Assembly (NCBI GenBank): GCA_905183005.1
Contig: CAJJDO010000017.1
Span: 622,892-686,891 of the forward strand
Length of the DNA: 64,000 bases
Direction: 5' to 3'
Source: Paramecium pentaurelia
Lineage: Eukaryota > Ciliophora > Oligohymenophorea > Peniculida > Parameciidae
Position numbers and translations under genes: made by a program. This document shows, in pieces, positions 13,101 to 27,055 of this stretch (position 1 is the stretch's first letter; every line of letters begins with the position of its first letter). Under the pieces are notes generated by a model that worked only from the letters and a program-made list of their open reading frames with translations, made no database searches and was not told the origin of the DNA.

Positions 13101-14206
13101 TAACTGATTATAAATGTATCAAAATATTATAAGTAGACTTATCAATCTTCTTTTTTATTTTTAAATATAATCGTTTAGGTTTGGCATTGAAATTGAAGAC
13201 GTTTTATTAAGATATTGAGAATCAATTAATTTATTTATTTTATACCTAGAACTTGATGATTCAATTTTTACAGTTTAAATTTCCAATACTGAATAAAGTG
13301 TTAACTATAGAATTTTATCATATTAATTTCTAATAACAACTAAAACATTTTCTCTTGTAATTAAATTTAATTAAGATGAATTTTATTTAGTTGTATAATC
13401 TCTATAAGGTAAACTTTATTGAAAAATTGTACTCTGATTACTTTACAAAATAAATTCCATTCTCAACAGATATGGTTTTGTTGTCATCTTAGAATTGATA
13501 AATTTCATTCTTAATTTTTTATTATTGTAAGATTATAGCCCACCCTTTCCCAAAACTTCAAATGAATACGAATAGAGCTCTCTTATCTTCCATCATATTA
13601 TGATAATACATTTTATACCCCTTAAAAATTCTGTATCAGTTATTAATCGATATATACATATCAAAATTACTTTCTACCCGATTTTCTTGAATCTCTGGGC
13701 TCATACACTTAAAACCTAATTATCAACAACAGACAATTATGGAGATGCCTTTAGGAATTTATAAGCCTCTTTTATTCTTAGATTATAATTATAACATTCT
13801 TGACCCATAAGTAATTAGTGTTTGAAGCATTTGAATATACACTGATTATAAGCCTTTGGACCCAGAATCACATCAACAAAAACTATTACGGTAAACCACA
13901 ACTAATAGTATTACATTGTAAGTCCACAAAGGGAAATTTTTTTATTATTTCAAATTATTATATATTAATCTTAAGAAGTTTACATTTGATTCAAATTATC
14001 ATTCAAGCAATCATTGGAGCTGACCTGAAAAGACTCTTGATGATTATTCTAAAAGATAAAAATAATAATGATGTCAATTAAATTACTTAAATAATTTTGA
14101 TTTAAATTTAAAAATCAAATGTTGCTTATTTATTAAATTGAAAAAAATTAATCTTTAGATTAATTTAAATCTCCCATCATTAAGAATTCTTATATAAATA
14201 TTTTTA
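10104..14206. other. 4.1-kb AT-rich desert
   Basis: Dense with A/T homopolymers and frequent TGA in all frames. An open stretch at 11268-11627 and another near 13818-14078 are long only because TAA/TAG are sense codons; neither shows a motif I trust. No RNA gene, ordered repeat or transposase motif was found. Confidence 0.45.
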
Positions 14207-17200
14207 ATGAAAAATTTAATTGTCATTTGCTTTTTAACCATGGTCTTAACACAACAAGTTAAACACACAAATCAATGTAATGATTGTGGATAATTAAAAT
14301 CACAGAATGATTGTGAATAAGAGACTACTGTAACAGGAGCTTGCGAATGGGTGGCGGCGTCAGGAACAACTCCAGGAAAATGTTAGAAAAAAACAACTGT
14401 TGATCCAGTCACTTCATTCAAACCTTATTGTGAACTTATTGATAAACCAGAAACAGACTGTGCTAAAACATTTGGTTGTTCTTATATTGATATGAAATGT
14501 ACACATTTTACAGGATGTCAAGCATATATTAAAACAACAACTACAGATTGCTAGGCAATATAGTATTTATGTGTTAGTGATGGAAATACTTGTATTCAAG
14601 CTAAAGAATGCAAAGAATATACATAATAATAATGCGAATCAACTCCTAGTGTCTCAGGAATACTTAAATGTAAATGGGATACAAATTCTGGAGCTTGTAG
14701 AGATTATGCATGTTCAGAGGCAGATGATAGCTTAAATACTGATGAAAAATGTTCAGCTTGGTTAGCTGGTTGTGTGACAAAAGGTTAAGGTTGTGTTAAT
14801 ACACCAAGACCTGCATGTGCTACTTATACAGGAGATGATGTTGCATGTTAATCATTTATTGGATCCGATGGAAATTGTGAATTAGCTACTGGTACTACAA
14901 ATTGTAAGGCCAAGGAATGTGTTAATGCTCCAACATCATTAAGTTCTGATGATGATTGTAAAGCCTATTAAAAAGGATGTATAACAACAGGAAAAGGTTG
15001 TGTTTTAGCAACAACAAAACCATTATGTTCTACATATTCAGGGAATAATACAACTTGTCTTGGATATATTGGATCAGATGATGTTTGTGAAGGTGATGCT
15101 GGTGGTTCTAAATGTAGAGCCAGAAAATGTGAAAATGGAGCATTCAATACAGATGAACTTTTTTAATAATATTAAAGTACTTGTAGGACAAATGGCAAGA
15201 ATTGTGTTTCAGCATTTACAGCTTGTAATACATATAAAGGTACTGCCACCACTTGTGCTGTATATATTGGTACTGATGGATATTGCAAAGGAACAAGCAC
15301 AACAACTGAAGCTTCTTGCTTCCAAAGGTTTACGATGAAGCTCCAGATACAACAACTACTGATGATGCTTGTAATAAATATTAAATTGGATGTGTTACTA
15401 CAGGAAAAGGATGTGTTACAAAAACTAATTTGAAATCTTGTACTACTTATGATGGTGATGCTACTAGTTGTTAATCGAGAGTTGGATCTGAAGGTAAATG
15501 TACATGGAAGACTGGAACCAAATGTGTTGCTAGAGATTGTACTTAAGCAGCAACCAATTTAAATACTAATCCTCTTTGTGCCAATTTTTTCACTAATTGT
15601 GTTAATACTGGATCTGGATGTGTTTCATAAACTACTTGTGACTTGACTGTCAAATAATAAAGTTGTGAAGGTACTAATAATTGTTCATGGTAACCTCTTT
15701 GTAGTAGTAATTCAAACTGTAGTGAATTTAAGAAAAAATCAATATGTTTAGCAAATTAAGCTAGAGTAAGGACTTTTGATAAAAATGATCAAAATGGAAA
15801 TCCATTATATATTTTTGTATTATAAAATTATAAAATTCCTTATTATATCCAAAAAATGTGGTTGGTTGAACAATTCTTGTAAAGAATTGTCTTGCTCAGA
15901 TTTAACAGGAGCTTATTATAATAATGATTCTAATTGTGCAGCAGAATTATCAATATGCATTAGTAATAGAATTGATACTTGTATAACTAAATATGAATGT
16001 AGTAAACTTTCAGGAACATAATCCACTTGTTTAAGTTATCCAGGTTATTGTACTAATTCATTAACAGCTACTGATACTACTCCTTGTATATAAAGAAAGT
16101 GTTCAGATAATACAGAAGCAACTGATAATGCTACATGTGCTTCATTCTTACCTGGATGTATTAGTAATGGAAAAGGTTGTGTTGATTACACTACTCCATG
16201 TACATCGATGAAAGGAACTTAAGAAACATGTAATAAAATATTTGCTTATAAGACTGGATCTATTGATAACTTTACAACTAATTAATGTTATAACAGTTCA
16301 ACAGCCACTGAAAATGATTATTGTAAAATCAAAACATGCAAATTAGCAGAAAATTAAAATGATGGTACATGTGGTTCATTTTTAGAAGGATGCGTTTATA
16401 ATGGAAATGGAGGATGTGTTGATCCAAAAGCTATTGACACAACTTGTGCAAGTTATACAGGTGTTTTAGCATTTTGTGAATCTGCTATTGTTGGAAGTAA
16501 TAGTTCTAAATATTGTTTTGGAACATCTACAGCAGCTACATGCACTGTTAGAGCTTGTACAGATAATATAACTGCAACAAAAGATGAAGATTGTGAGTCT
16601 TTCATGTCAGGATGTATTGCTAAATCTGATGGAGGTTGTATTAGTAGATAATCGAGATCATGTTCTTAATAATCAGGAACTGTTATTACTTGTCCTAATT
16701 TCAGTGGTGGCTTATAAGTCTCTTCAGTTTGGACGAGAATTGCATGCACAAAATATGATACTTGTTAAGATAGATTATGCTCTGACAAAAAAAGCCCTTA
16801 ATAAGCCTAGGATTGTCTTGATTACAAATCAACTTGTAGATTCTTTAAGGTTGGATCTGCTTGCATTGATGTAACAGCTTGTAGTAGTTATAGTCTACCT
16901 GATACAGCAACTAATAATTAATAAAAGTTTGATTATTGTACAAGTATCAAAGATAACGTTGGGTTTTTATGTGGTTATACATAAGGAGCAACGAAGTGTT
17001 CAGCTAGAACTTGTGATTAATTCTTGAGCACTTATACAACATTATCATGCATTACTTATTTATAGAAGAACATTTCCACTTTAACTGAAGGTACATGTAA
17101 ATTAGCAGGAAAAATTTGTTATTTAGTAAATCCAGATTGTGAATACAGTTATGCTTCCACTGATAATAATGATTCTCTTAAATTAACTTAATGTAGAAAG

Positions 17201-18778
17201 TTTGTGAATGTTTAAGGACATCAATGTACATTTAAAACAGGCGATACTAAATGTAGTTTATAAGATACATGTGAAAAATTAAATGATTAAACAGATGCAA
17301 GAACCTGTAATACTTAAAACAATTTTTAAGCTTTTGGAGAATGTTAGAAAGTCACTAATTCAAATTGTCTATCATTATCTAAGGATTGTTCTTCCTATAA
17401 ATTTGATTCTACATTAACTACTATTTAAAAATAATAATTATGTTGGGGATTGTGGATTATTGTTGATCGAGAAAGATTAGCAACACCATTAGCAGAATAT
17501 AAGAAATGTGTGTTTAAAGCAGGTAGTTCATGTGATGCTATTACTAATTGCTTAGATATTTATTCTGCTTCAAGTTAAAGAGAATGTTAAGGACTTTAAC
17601 CAGGATGCTTATATTTTGGTGGTAAGTGTAATGCTGCTGTTTCTTCTGGCAATTGTCCCTCAACATTTCCAACTGGAATAACAACAGATTCTTAAAAATC
17701 TCTATATTGTAGAAGTATCAAAGAAGCCAGTGATTATTGTAGAATAAAATCTGATAAAAGCTAATGCGAACTAGCAAATAATGCAAATTGTGCTGGTATT
17801 ACAATTCCTACTTCAGGTAGTTGGGATTCAATTAGTGATCCAACTTCAAATGCATTCAAATCTTCTTATTGTCTAGCTCAATCATATTAAGATAGAAGTA
17901 AATTATGTAAATATACTTCTGGAAGTAACTGTAGTGATGCAACATGTGCAGATATTTCATCACCTACTGGTTAAGGAGATTGTGATAATTACATATCTGG
18001 ATGTATTTATTTTAATAATAAATGTTATGCACCAGGAAGTGTTGAAAGCGATGGTGATTGTGCTGATAATAATAAAGTACCTATGGATTCAGGATTAACA
18101 GCAACATAAAAATTAGCATATTGTTAATTATATGCAAAATCTTATAGATCAATATTTTGTACATTTGATTAATTTAATCCTACTCCTCAAACCCAATGTG
18201 TTGTTGGTAGTAATTGTAATGCCTATACAGAATTGCCAAATACTAATGATGCTGATGAATCAATATATTGTTTAAATAAAGTTAATAAAATTGGTAGGAG
18301 TTGTGCATTCACAGTAGGTGATACTACATGTAGAGAGTTTGATTGCTAGGATATAAAGAATCCAATTTCTTAAATAGATTGTGACTTAGGTTCATAAGGA
18401 GGCTTATGTGCTTATTAATAAGGTGTGTGTTATAATTGGAATGAAGATTGTTAAAATATCCCTGCTTTAAGTGGAAATGAATAGATTTATTGTGAATCAT
18501 TATTAACAAAATTTTAGTGTACTTATATATCAGGAACAAAATGCACAGATTTTAAAGAGTGTCATCTTTATAGTGTAACAGAAAATTAAGCCTCTATTTG
18601 TGCAAAATTGACAGATGGAACAGATAAATGTACTTACATTTCTGGTAATAATTGTGTCTTATTGGGTTCATGTGAAAGTTATGATGGAACAGGTACAGCA
18701 GAAAAGGGACCTGCAGAAGGTTCAGAAGAGATAGAATGTAAAGCAGTTAAATCGTATCTTTTAATATTTAAATATTGA
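14207..18778 (+). CDS. Surface-antigen-like cysteine-repeat protein (Paramecium SAg/PSA type), two 1-nt frame slips
   Basis: From ATG 14207 the protein opens with a short secretion signal (MKNLIVICFLTMVLTQ). About 1,500 residues of tandem Cys-rich repeats follow, spaced like C..GC...GKGCV..C..Y.G....C, with Thr/Ser/Asn-rich spacers. This is the architecture of Paramecium surface (immobilisation) antigens, which are secreted and GPI-anchored. Two frame slips occur at homopolymers: one A too few at CCAAAGG (~15326) and one too many at CCAAAAAATG (~15850). They cancel in total length (4572 nt = 1524 codons), so sequencing error is as likely as real decay. It is shorter than classical antigens, and the end (ECKAVKSYLLIFKY then TGA) lacks the usual hydrophobic GPI signal, so the gene may be truncated. 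No intron is needed. Expression of such genes is normally mutually exclusive; nothing here shows whether this copy is active. Confidence 0.82.
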
Positions 18779-19978
18779 TTAGCAAATCAGCACCTTTTTC
18801 TTTGTTTCTTTCTTCTATACACCCTATAATCAAATACCCTTGAATTGATGTTTTATTAAACAGATGAAAATTTGTACTTAATTCTCGGATACTCTTATCA
18901 GATCCATAATATATTCATTAATTTTTCTGACTCTATGAGTCTAAAATTGTCTCGATCCATTTGACTTTATTTAAAAGTATTTTCAATAAGGAATCTTCTT
19001 GATTTTCAAAGTATTAAATTAGATTGAATCTTAAATTTTCGAAACAATATCATCTCTATTGTAGACTCTTTGAATTAAAAAAAAATCATTAAAAAGTTCT
19101 TTTTAGGACATCATTAATGAAGTATTAAAAAAAGTAAAAATTTTCTAGAAAAATGCCTAGAGATTAATCTACGGGTGGATGAATCAGCAAGAGATTTTGA
19201 GTGTTCGAATTTTTTATCGTCATTGATATGACGCTGGTTTTTTTAATATACTTTCTAAATAAATTTTTTTTTTTTATTTTGAATACTTTAAAAATATATT
19301 TAATTTCCCTTTTAATCGAAATCCAATATCATAATATTTAAAAATTTTCTAATTTCAATTCATTTCTTTAAAACAATTTATATATTGAAATTATTAAAAA
19401 ATTTACAATTTTCTGATCTATGATCTCAATTTATTAATTTTAGCAATGTGGAACGTTAATTATATATAGGTTTCACAAATAAATTTAAGAATTAGCCTCT
19501 CTAACCATCTTGGGATTAAAATTAAAATTAGAATCTAGAAACTATTTCGGCTAAAGGCAAGAATATTAATAACTCCAATTAAATTAATTGAATTCGCTTA
19601 TGATAAATGAATAATATAATATCATGTTTTTAAAAACTACCTGAGTAATATCTCATCTATTATATATCTATATATACTTCTAAATTAAATTAATTTTTAT
19701 GATAATCTTAAAATTATTTAAAATCAATATTAAACTGTTTATAATAAGCTTATTCATAAATAAAATCAATAATAAATTGATATATTTTTGATTTAATATA
19801 ATCCTTTCTTATATTGTATTTCTAATAAAATTTCATAAATTGAGATGATCTTTTTGATTAAAGTTTTTATTATAACGAATACATTGAAATTTTGTAATAA
19901 AATATTATATCAATGTTACTTACTAATTATATTCATATATGATTATATATTAGAACAGTTGTATAATTCAAAATCTAC
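18779..19978. other. AT-rich spacer
   Basis: No gene could be supported between the surface-antigen-like gene and the convergent histidine phosphatase. A locally GC-richer patch at ~19150-19250 (gattaatctacgggtgg...ttcgaa) resembles part of a tRNA T-arm but does not fold into one. Confidence 0.4.
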
Positions 19979-20713
19979 TCAATACCAAATGGACTCTCCT
20001 TTATAATAATTTTTTATTAGTCCATTATCTTCTAAAATAAATGAAGACAGACCACAATGACCAACTTAATAAGGACTCTTAACATTTTGAATTTTTAAAG
20101 TTAATGAAACTACTCCTTGATGTGTAACACAAATATAAATTGTATTATTTTTATTTTGAAGTGACTTCATATGTGTTAATAACTCTGAAAGAAACTTACC
20201 CACTCTAAGTTGACACTAGTCTTACTCTTCAGGATAGATTGGTTAAATAAGTTTAGTCTTTATAAACTTTTCTCTTGTAATTAAAATTCCATCAATATAA
20301 TCATTTTTTAAAATGGGGTGTTACAAAGTATTGATATGTAATTACATTAATATATTTTATTTAAAGGAATGAGAATACATTAATTCTCCAATTTCATCTT
20401 AAATATATAAATTTGAATTGTTTGGAATCTCTTTCATCAAAATTGCTGCAGTTTAAATACATCTTAAAAATGGAGATGATATAAAATTCTATATTCTTAA
20501 AGAGATATTATTTACAATTGATAAATCTTCAATTGCAATTTATTTTTATTTTGTAAATTCTTCTAGTTCTTTTCTTAATCGTTATCCTGTTATTCTAGCT
20601 TAATACTCTCCTTTTTCTGTAAGTGGAGGATCAAATTTTAATAAAACCTTTTTCCTTTCATCTGGATTATCAACCATATCTGCTCTTTCTCCATGTCTAA
20701 TAAATAAAAGCAT
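19979..20713 (-). CDS. Histidine phosphatase superfamily (phosphoglycerate-mutase-like) protein
   Basis: An uninterrupted 244-residue frame starts at ATG 20713 and ends at TGA 19979. It opens with MLLFIRHGERAD, the RHG catalytic motif with the phospho-accepting His7. SSPFLRCIQTA supplies the conserved SPxxRxxQTA arginine block. ICVTHQGVV, near residue 197, supplies the second catalytic histidine. These are the hallmarks of branch-1 histidine phosphatases (PGM, UBASH3/STS, TIGAR types). The length (~245) suits a single-domain cytosolic phosphatase; the substrate cannot be deduced. No intron, signal peptide or membrane segment is present. The frame ends with SIWY. The start is the first ATG and lies directly on the catalytic strand, as is normal for this fold. 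Confidence 0.9.
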
Positions 20714-22363
20714 AATATATAAGTTTTATAATTAAATTTATTAACTTAATTTGAATAACAACATAAAATAAATAAGAATAATATTATTAAAATCTTCTCA
20801 TCAAACTCTTATTAAAAGAAATTAAGCTTTTAAGAATAAAATATTAAATGAATACCTTAACTTAATATTTTAGTCCTTTTTATAATACTTTCAATCACTA
20901 ATTTCTCATTTGATTTATGAAAGGATTAAAACGTTTTTAATTTTTGAAAACTTAATTCAATCTTTAGGTATTATATCTCTAAACTTCTTTGAAGAAGATA
21001 TATTTTATTGTAACACTTAAATTACAAATGATTTATTTTATATTCCTAATTAATATTTATTAAAGACACAGAATGGAGATTTTAAAAGGCTTTTTTTAAT
21101 AAAATTCAAGGAATTAATAAAGGAGTGAAAAAAAATCATTCTCATTAATTAAAGATAATTACAATTCAATGTGAATTAATTGACTTCGACACTTTTTTGC
21201 TTGAAATAAATTCTAAATGAAATAACCAATAATAACTTAAACTATCCTGTATGCGATTTAATTTTGCCAATAATAAAATCCAGCCTATAAGTGTAAAATA
21301 TAATTAATGTATTTAATTTTAATTCTTATAATTTTGTCTCTCACATTAAACCATTTAATTTTTATTTCCTAAACGTAATTCTAAATTAAACAGCTATTTT
21401 TTAGAATTTAAAATAATTTATAGATCTTATCGAACTTATGATTAAATATTTCATACTACCACTTAATTGCCACCTAAAAGATTACTTTCTAATAAATCTG
21501 ATTATTCATTATCCATATGAATTTATTCAAATATACTAACTATTTATTTTTCATAATTATTTATATTTTCATTAGCAACCTTAAATTTAAAGAAATTAAT
21601 TTATGAAAATAAATCTTGGAAATTTAGTTAATTTTATTTATATCAGAGAAAATAAATTCTATGATATTACTTTTATGAGTTGAATAGTTCATAACAGAAA
21701 ATAAAAATTCACCTCCATCATGTTAAGTTTAATCTTAAAGAAGCAACATAAATTGCTTTTTTAATTTTTATATTCTATATCTCTTTTACTACAATAATTG
21801 ATGGAAGCAAAAAAATTCTTCCAAATTTTGAATTAGACTTAATTAAATCGTTTCAACAATTATAATAATTATTCCTTACTGTTTTTTAGCTACAATCGAA
21901 ACATTAATCCAGAAATCTATAATTTTTTATTAATAATGGAACTAAATGCCATGTTATTTAATAATAGAATAGGATATAACAATTGTATTTTTTATAAAAT
22001 CATGTTTTAGAATCATTATAACAATAAACAATAAACTATTTAAATAAATCTAATAATTAAATTGAAAAAATATTGTTAATTCCAATAATTAAAATAATAT
22101 TTTAATTTTTAGACATTCCAAATTGCTGATTATCAAAAAAAATGAATTTATTCAATCAAATTACTAATATTAGATAGATATATTTCTTTTTTATCATATA
22201 AATAATTTAAAGTATAATGCTATAATAAAGAGAGTTTATTTATATATTTATAGATCAATAGTAAAGAATATTGATAATAACGAATTTAATTATCAATCTA
22301 TATTCTTCCTTTTTATCTGTTTAAATAATATAATTCATTATTGTATTATTATATTTTTTAATA
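20714..22363. other. AT-rich spacer between divergent genes
   Basis: This 1.65-kb stretch separates two divergently transcribed genes and must hold both promoters. I see only poly-A/T runs and no defined element, RNA or repeat. Confidence 0.45.
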
Positions 22364-25300
22364 ATGATATTACTCATTTTTTTTGTGTATTCAACTCATC
22401 AAACTCTTATTTATTAGTTTGATGCAATTTCTAACATAAGAGATGGTAATTTCTTATTATTATATTTTAGGATGGCAAGATTTAATTAATAATGTCCAAT
22501 TTTATAATTTTGGAGGGATTCAATATTTTGGGAAACCTAGTAGTAGTCCAATTTACATTAGCAGAATATTTATTGATCTAGAATCTCATTCTCATATATA
22601 TATGAATGCAGAATTTCTTACGTAATGATATTCTTTATGATAAAAGTATTGATTAAAATAATTCACCTTATTTTGAAATAGATAGATATACAATAAATTA
22701 ATAGACAATGATATCATCTTAACTTTTTGATAATACACAACCAGGATATTTACATACTATTTCTATAACTCTATAGCATCATAGAAGAACTGTTGGGATC
22801 TATATTTCTACCTATATTGGAGGAGGATTGAGATCATTAAGACTAAATATCATTAAATGTAAGTTTGAATAAGCTGGATGCATAGAGTATTATCGTACAA
22901 TCTACTTATAATGGAAACTGCATTAATATTAATTTAATAAAAAATTGATCACAAACTCTGATGGATGGACTTTTGTATCTGAACATAATTATCCAACTTA
23001 TTTCTAATGTGGAAATTGCCAATTTTTGAGATTTAAAGAAATTAAATATTCTACTCAATTACCTCCTCATTAAGATGTAGTAATACGATTTTTTAAATAT
23101 TTTAATGCTATAATAATAGTAGATTATTTATATGGTAAAAAAACAATTAGTTCTGGTTATTAATTAATAGAAATATTAATAAGAAATCATGATGATCCTA
23201 TATTATTATTAAATATTAAAACCTAAATGGCTGAGGAAGATTGTTATATAAGAGATTTTGAAGTATTTTACACTTAACCAGAAATAATGTTTTATAAATT
23301 GAATGAAGGTTGTTTAGAGTAAATTTATGGTCAATGTCTAATTTGCAAAGAAGGTTGGATTTAAGATGAATTGCTTGAAAATTGTCATCCAATTTGTGGT
23401 GATGGGCTCATTCAAGGTTAAGAAGAATGTGATGATGGTAATCTAATATCAAAAGAATCTTGTACTTTATGCAAATATTCATGTATACAATTTTGTTCAA
23501 TATGTTAATTTGGAATTTGTCTACAATGTTAAGATGGATTTTTCATTAATGATAATTTTAATTGTGATCCTTTATGTGGAGATGGTAATTTAATTCCTTA
23601 TTCAACTGAATAATGTGAACTGACCGTTAATGGGGAATCGGATAATTGTTAGGAATGCAGATTTATATCAATTGCAAATTGTAAAACAGACTATCTTTCA
23701 ATTTGCTTAGAGTGTGAAGTGGGATATTAAAAATTGGGAAACATATGTTTCCCTTATTGTGGAGATAAATTGATTCTGGAATAATATGAGGATTGTGATG
23801 ATGGTAATTTGTAACCTTATGATGGTTGTTTTGAATGTAAGTTTCAATGCATTGAAGATTGCAACATTTGTGAAAGAGGATAGTGCATTTTGAGATGTGA
23901 AATAGGATATGAATTTGCTAATAATGGTTGTCTTTCTGTTTGTGGTGATCAAATAATCACAAAAGAAGAGGATTGTGATGATGGCAATACAATCATATTT
24001 GATGGTTGTTTTAATTGCAGGTATTCTTGTCCAGAAAATTGCTTTGATTGCTATTAAGGTACTTGTTTAAAATGCAATTATCAATATTTATTACTAATTT
24101 CAAATCAATGCAAATAATAATTAGATTGTGGAGATGGATTGCTTTAGGAATAAGAGGATTGTGATGATGGAAATTTTTTAGCAACGGATGGATGCAAGGA
24201 TTGTTTAATTGAATAAAATTGGGTATGCATGACAATAACAACAGATTCTCTAAGCTAATGCTCATTTATCAAAGCTCCAAATTTATTAATTAATTATCTG
24301 AATATTACTTAAAATAAATAGTATATAAGTATCTAATTTAATTAAAAAGTAAAAATTTAAACAGCTTAACCATTATCAGAAACTATAAATTTTGAAATAT
24401 CAAATATAGAAAAGAAGAACTGGAATAGTCACTTATATATTATATAGGATGTTGGATCAGATGTAAGTTTTGGAGAATTTATTGTCTAAATAGAAATATA
24501 ATAATTACTTGAATTTAGGCCAGTCTTGAAAATTAAAGTAAATTAGACTGTTGTTAATATAGATGATGCTGTTTTGAATGATGTTGAAAAATCAATAACT
24601 TTGCAATATCCAAAATTTCTTAATGGAAAACAGAAGTTCTATTCAGAAAATTTAAAAAGTCTTAATAAATGTATAATTTACAGTTTATTTGGAATTACAG
24701 GTTTAAGTTTACTATTAGGAAGCGGGGAGTTATTTGCTGAAATTATGGCGATTCTTTAATTCTAGCAATACTTAAGATACATTAATCTGTAATATCCAGA
24801 AAATATAGAGATATATTTTTCTGTTAATGATATGATAACTCTTCAACCTCTCCTGGATTTTATCTATTTTCCTCAACTTTTACAGTTTATTGATATTTAA
24901 TAAAATTAAGAATATTGTGATGGGAAATTTAATGTGTATAAATAAAGTTCTAGCTTGATAATTAATCTTTCATGCCAAATATTTTAATTGTTGATATTTT
25001 TATTCTATATTTTTTTATTTTAATGGATTAAAAAGGTTTTGTACAAATGGATATATTGTTCAAGGTGCTTTTACTATATGTCATCATTATCATTATATAT
25101 AAATCCTAAAGTAATTTTTAAGTGTAATTAAACCTTTTATAACATTTGCATGAGATTACTTAAATTGAAAAAATTTATGTCTTTTTAAGGATTATAAAAA
25201 GCCTTATATCTAAATGGGTGGGATATGATATTTAAAACATTGTTGTATACAAGAAAAATTTAAACCAAGAATTACATAGATATTGTAGAAATTATGATCG

Positions 25301-25791
25301 CAAGCATAATACTTGTCCTCTATTTTAACATTTTCCTAAATTTTTTTAAAGGTAAATACTAATTATCAAAGAAGAACAGCTACTAAAGGTTTGAAATACT
25401 AAATTTTGGTCGATAATTTTTCTTTTTATTATTTTTGATTTATATTTAAAGTTCCCAAATACTTTAATTAGGATTACTCCTTATGACAAGCATATTTTAG
25501 ATTAGATAAATATTTAATTATCGTTTTATTTTTAATAAAAAAAATTATATCGTTTAAATGGTTGTTGAGATATCAGTATTAACTTTTATCCTTAGTTCAT
25601 TCTTATATATCTAAGAGTTTAATGAATATTTTAATGAACAGAAAAAAATTTTATTGGGATGGATTTAAGCAATCATACTATCTTAAGGTATAATTATAGA
25701 ACTAATTTGGATTTGCAAAGATTTATTAAAATAATTAAAACAGAAATTCATAAGATAATCATAAATTGTAAATAATCCTTTGTTTACATGA
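22364..25791 (+). CDS. Cys-rich extracellular protein with DUF4215-type repeats and multi-pass membrane C-terminus
   Basis: ATG 22364 starts a signal-like segment (MILLIFFVYSTHQTL). Three introns of 25, 25 and 27 nt (donors at ~22446, ~22622 and ~22860) are removed to give 1117 codons exactly, ending at TGA 25789. Residues ~60-290 form a non-Cys domain. At least four to five repeats follow of the form CGDG..I..E.EDCDDGN....DGC..C.F.C....C..C, matching the DUF4215 / furin-like Cys-rich class common in ciliate surface proteins. After ~residue 620 there is a low-Cys stretch, then several hydrophobic helices, clearest at nucleotides ~24990-25030, ~25285-25345, ~25410-25500 and ~25560-25610. The layout suggests a large plasma-membrane protein with an outside Cys-rich head. 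A sensory or adhesion role would be inference only. The frame is intact and has no odd codon usage. Confidence 0.87.
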
Positions 25792-27055
25792 CTATTATTA
25801 ATAAATATTGCATAAATTATAAATTAAAAAAATCTATTTATTTTAATTAATATTTTTATTATAATATCAAGATATTCAAGGATAATCTAGTATTGTATAA
25901 TGAGCACCTTTTTTTCAGGAGTATTTAACATTAAGACAATTTGATTTTAAATAAAGTATATTGAAACATTTACTTTAAAATAGATATATTTATATAAAAA
26001 CGTTTATTTTATTTTGAGCAACAATTTCTTTGTTACACTTGCATTAAAAACTAGAATCCAAATAAAGAGGAATTGTAAAAAGTTTTAAATTGAGCCAAGT
26101 AAGGTTTATCTTCATCATAAGTCTCTGAGTCTTTCTGCTAATTTAATAATAACAATGAGGGAATGTATGTAATATTTCAATCGATTTTTGAGAGTGTAGA
26201 GGTTGCAAATTTGATATTTTTTAGGTTTTTTCTTTAAGTTTAGTGTCAATAAAATCATGTGATTAAATACTATTCTCTTTTTTTAATTATCGATTATCTT
26301 CTTTATTTTTTTCAAAATAACATCATTTATTGTGATTTTTTGAACAGAATATTAAATATGTTCACCAAATCCAAATACAAATAATATATCAATATAAAAA
26401 AGAAGGATGAGATATATATGTATCTTTAAGCAGTTATTAGTCAAAAATTAGTAAAAAAATAAATAATAGAAATAGGGGGAAAATAGAAATTAATTTTATT
26501 TCATACAAATCGAATATATTTAATATCAAAATTTTCTAATAGTAATAATCGATCTTAAGTCATTTCTTTTATAAACTAAACTAAATATTAAACAATATGC
26601 ATCATCAACTTTAATTTTTCTACAATTACCTAACCTTACCTAAAGTGGCTTTGACAGTCTTATTTTTTGAAATATTTATAACCTATAATAATAGAAATGG
26701 GAAGATTGTGATAAATGGGAATTAATATTACCAATAATTCTAATAATATTTTGATAATTAGAAAATTTAGAATATTAATCCATTGTATTTATAATTAAGG
26801 ATAGATTTTGAAATATAAATTATTGTTTTAACCTTTATATGCATGATATTTATATTTTCTAATTGAAAAAAATATATATATTAATATTTTTAATATTTAT
26901 TAATTGTTTAAAAACAAAAAATTGCTTAAAAGTTTTAATTTATATTAGTAATTTTTAAGATTTAATTTAAATATAAATCATTTCTTAATTCAATCATTAT
27001 TTAATGTTAAAGATATAGATCTGGTTTAACATCTTTTATTAAAAATTGATAATAA
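25792..27055. other. AT-rich spacer
   Basis: No coding region, repeat or RNA feature could be supported. The stretch from 26500 onward presumably holds the promoter of the UBR gene. Confidence 0.45.

Noticed and set aside
13818..14081. 87-codon frame upstream of the surface-antigen-like gene
   Set aside because: No motif, low-complexity hydrophobic content, and it sits where the promoter of the next gene should be.
15060..16874. Extra plus-strand frames at 15060, 15776 and 16584
   Set aside because: They are out-of-frame or partial readings of the surface-antigen-like gene; the Cys-repeat frame explains the sequence.
19150..19260. Possible tRNA on either strand (GTTCGAA segment)
   Set aside because: No acceptor stem or anticodon arm could be folded around the T-loop-like word.
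23707..24265. Minus-strand frames at 23707 and 24011, and 18324-18539
   Set aside because: They are antisense shadows of the Cys-rich membrane protein and of the surface-antigen-like gene.
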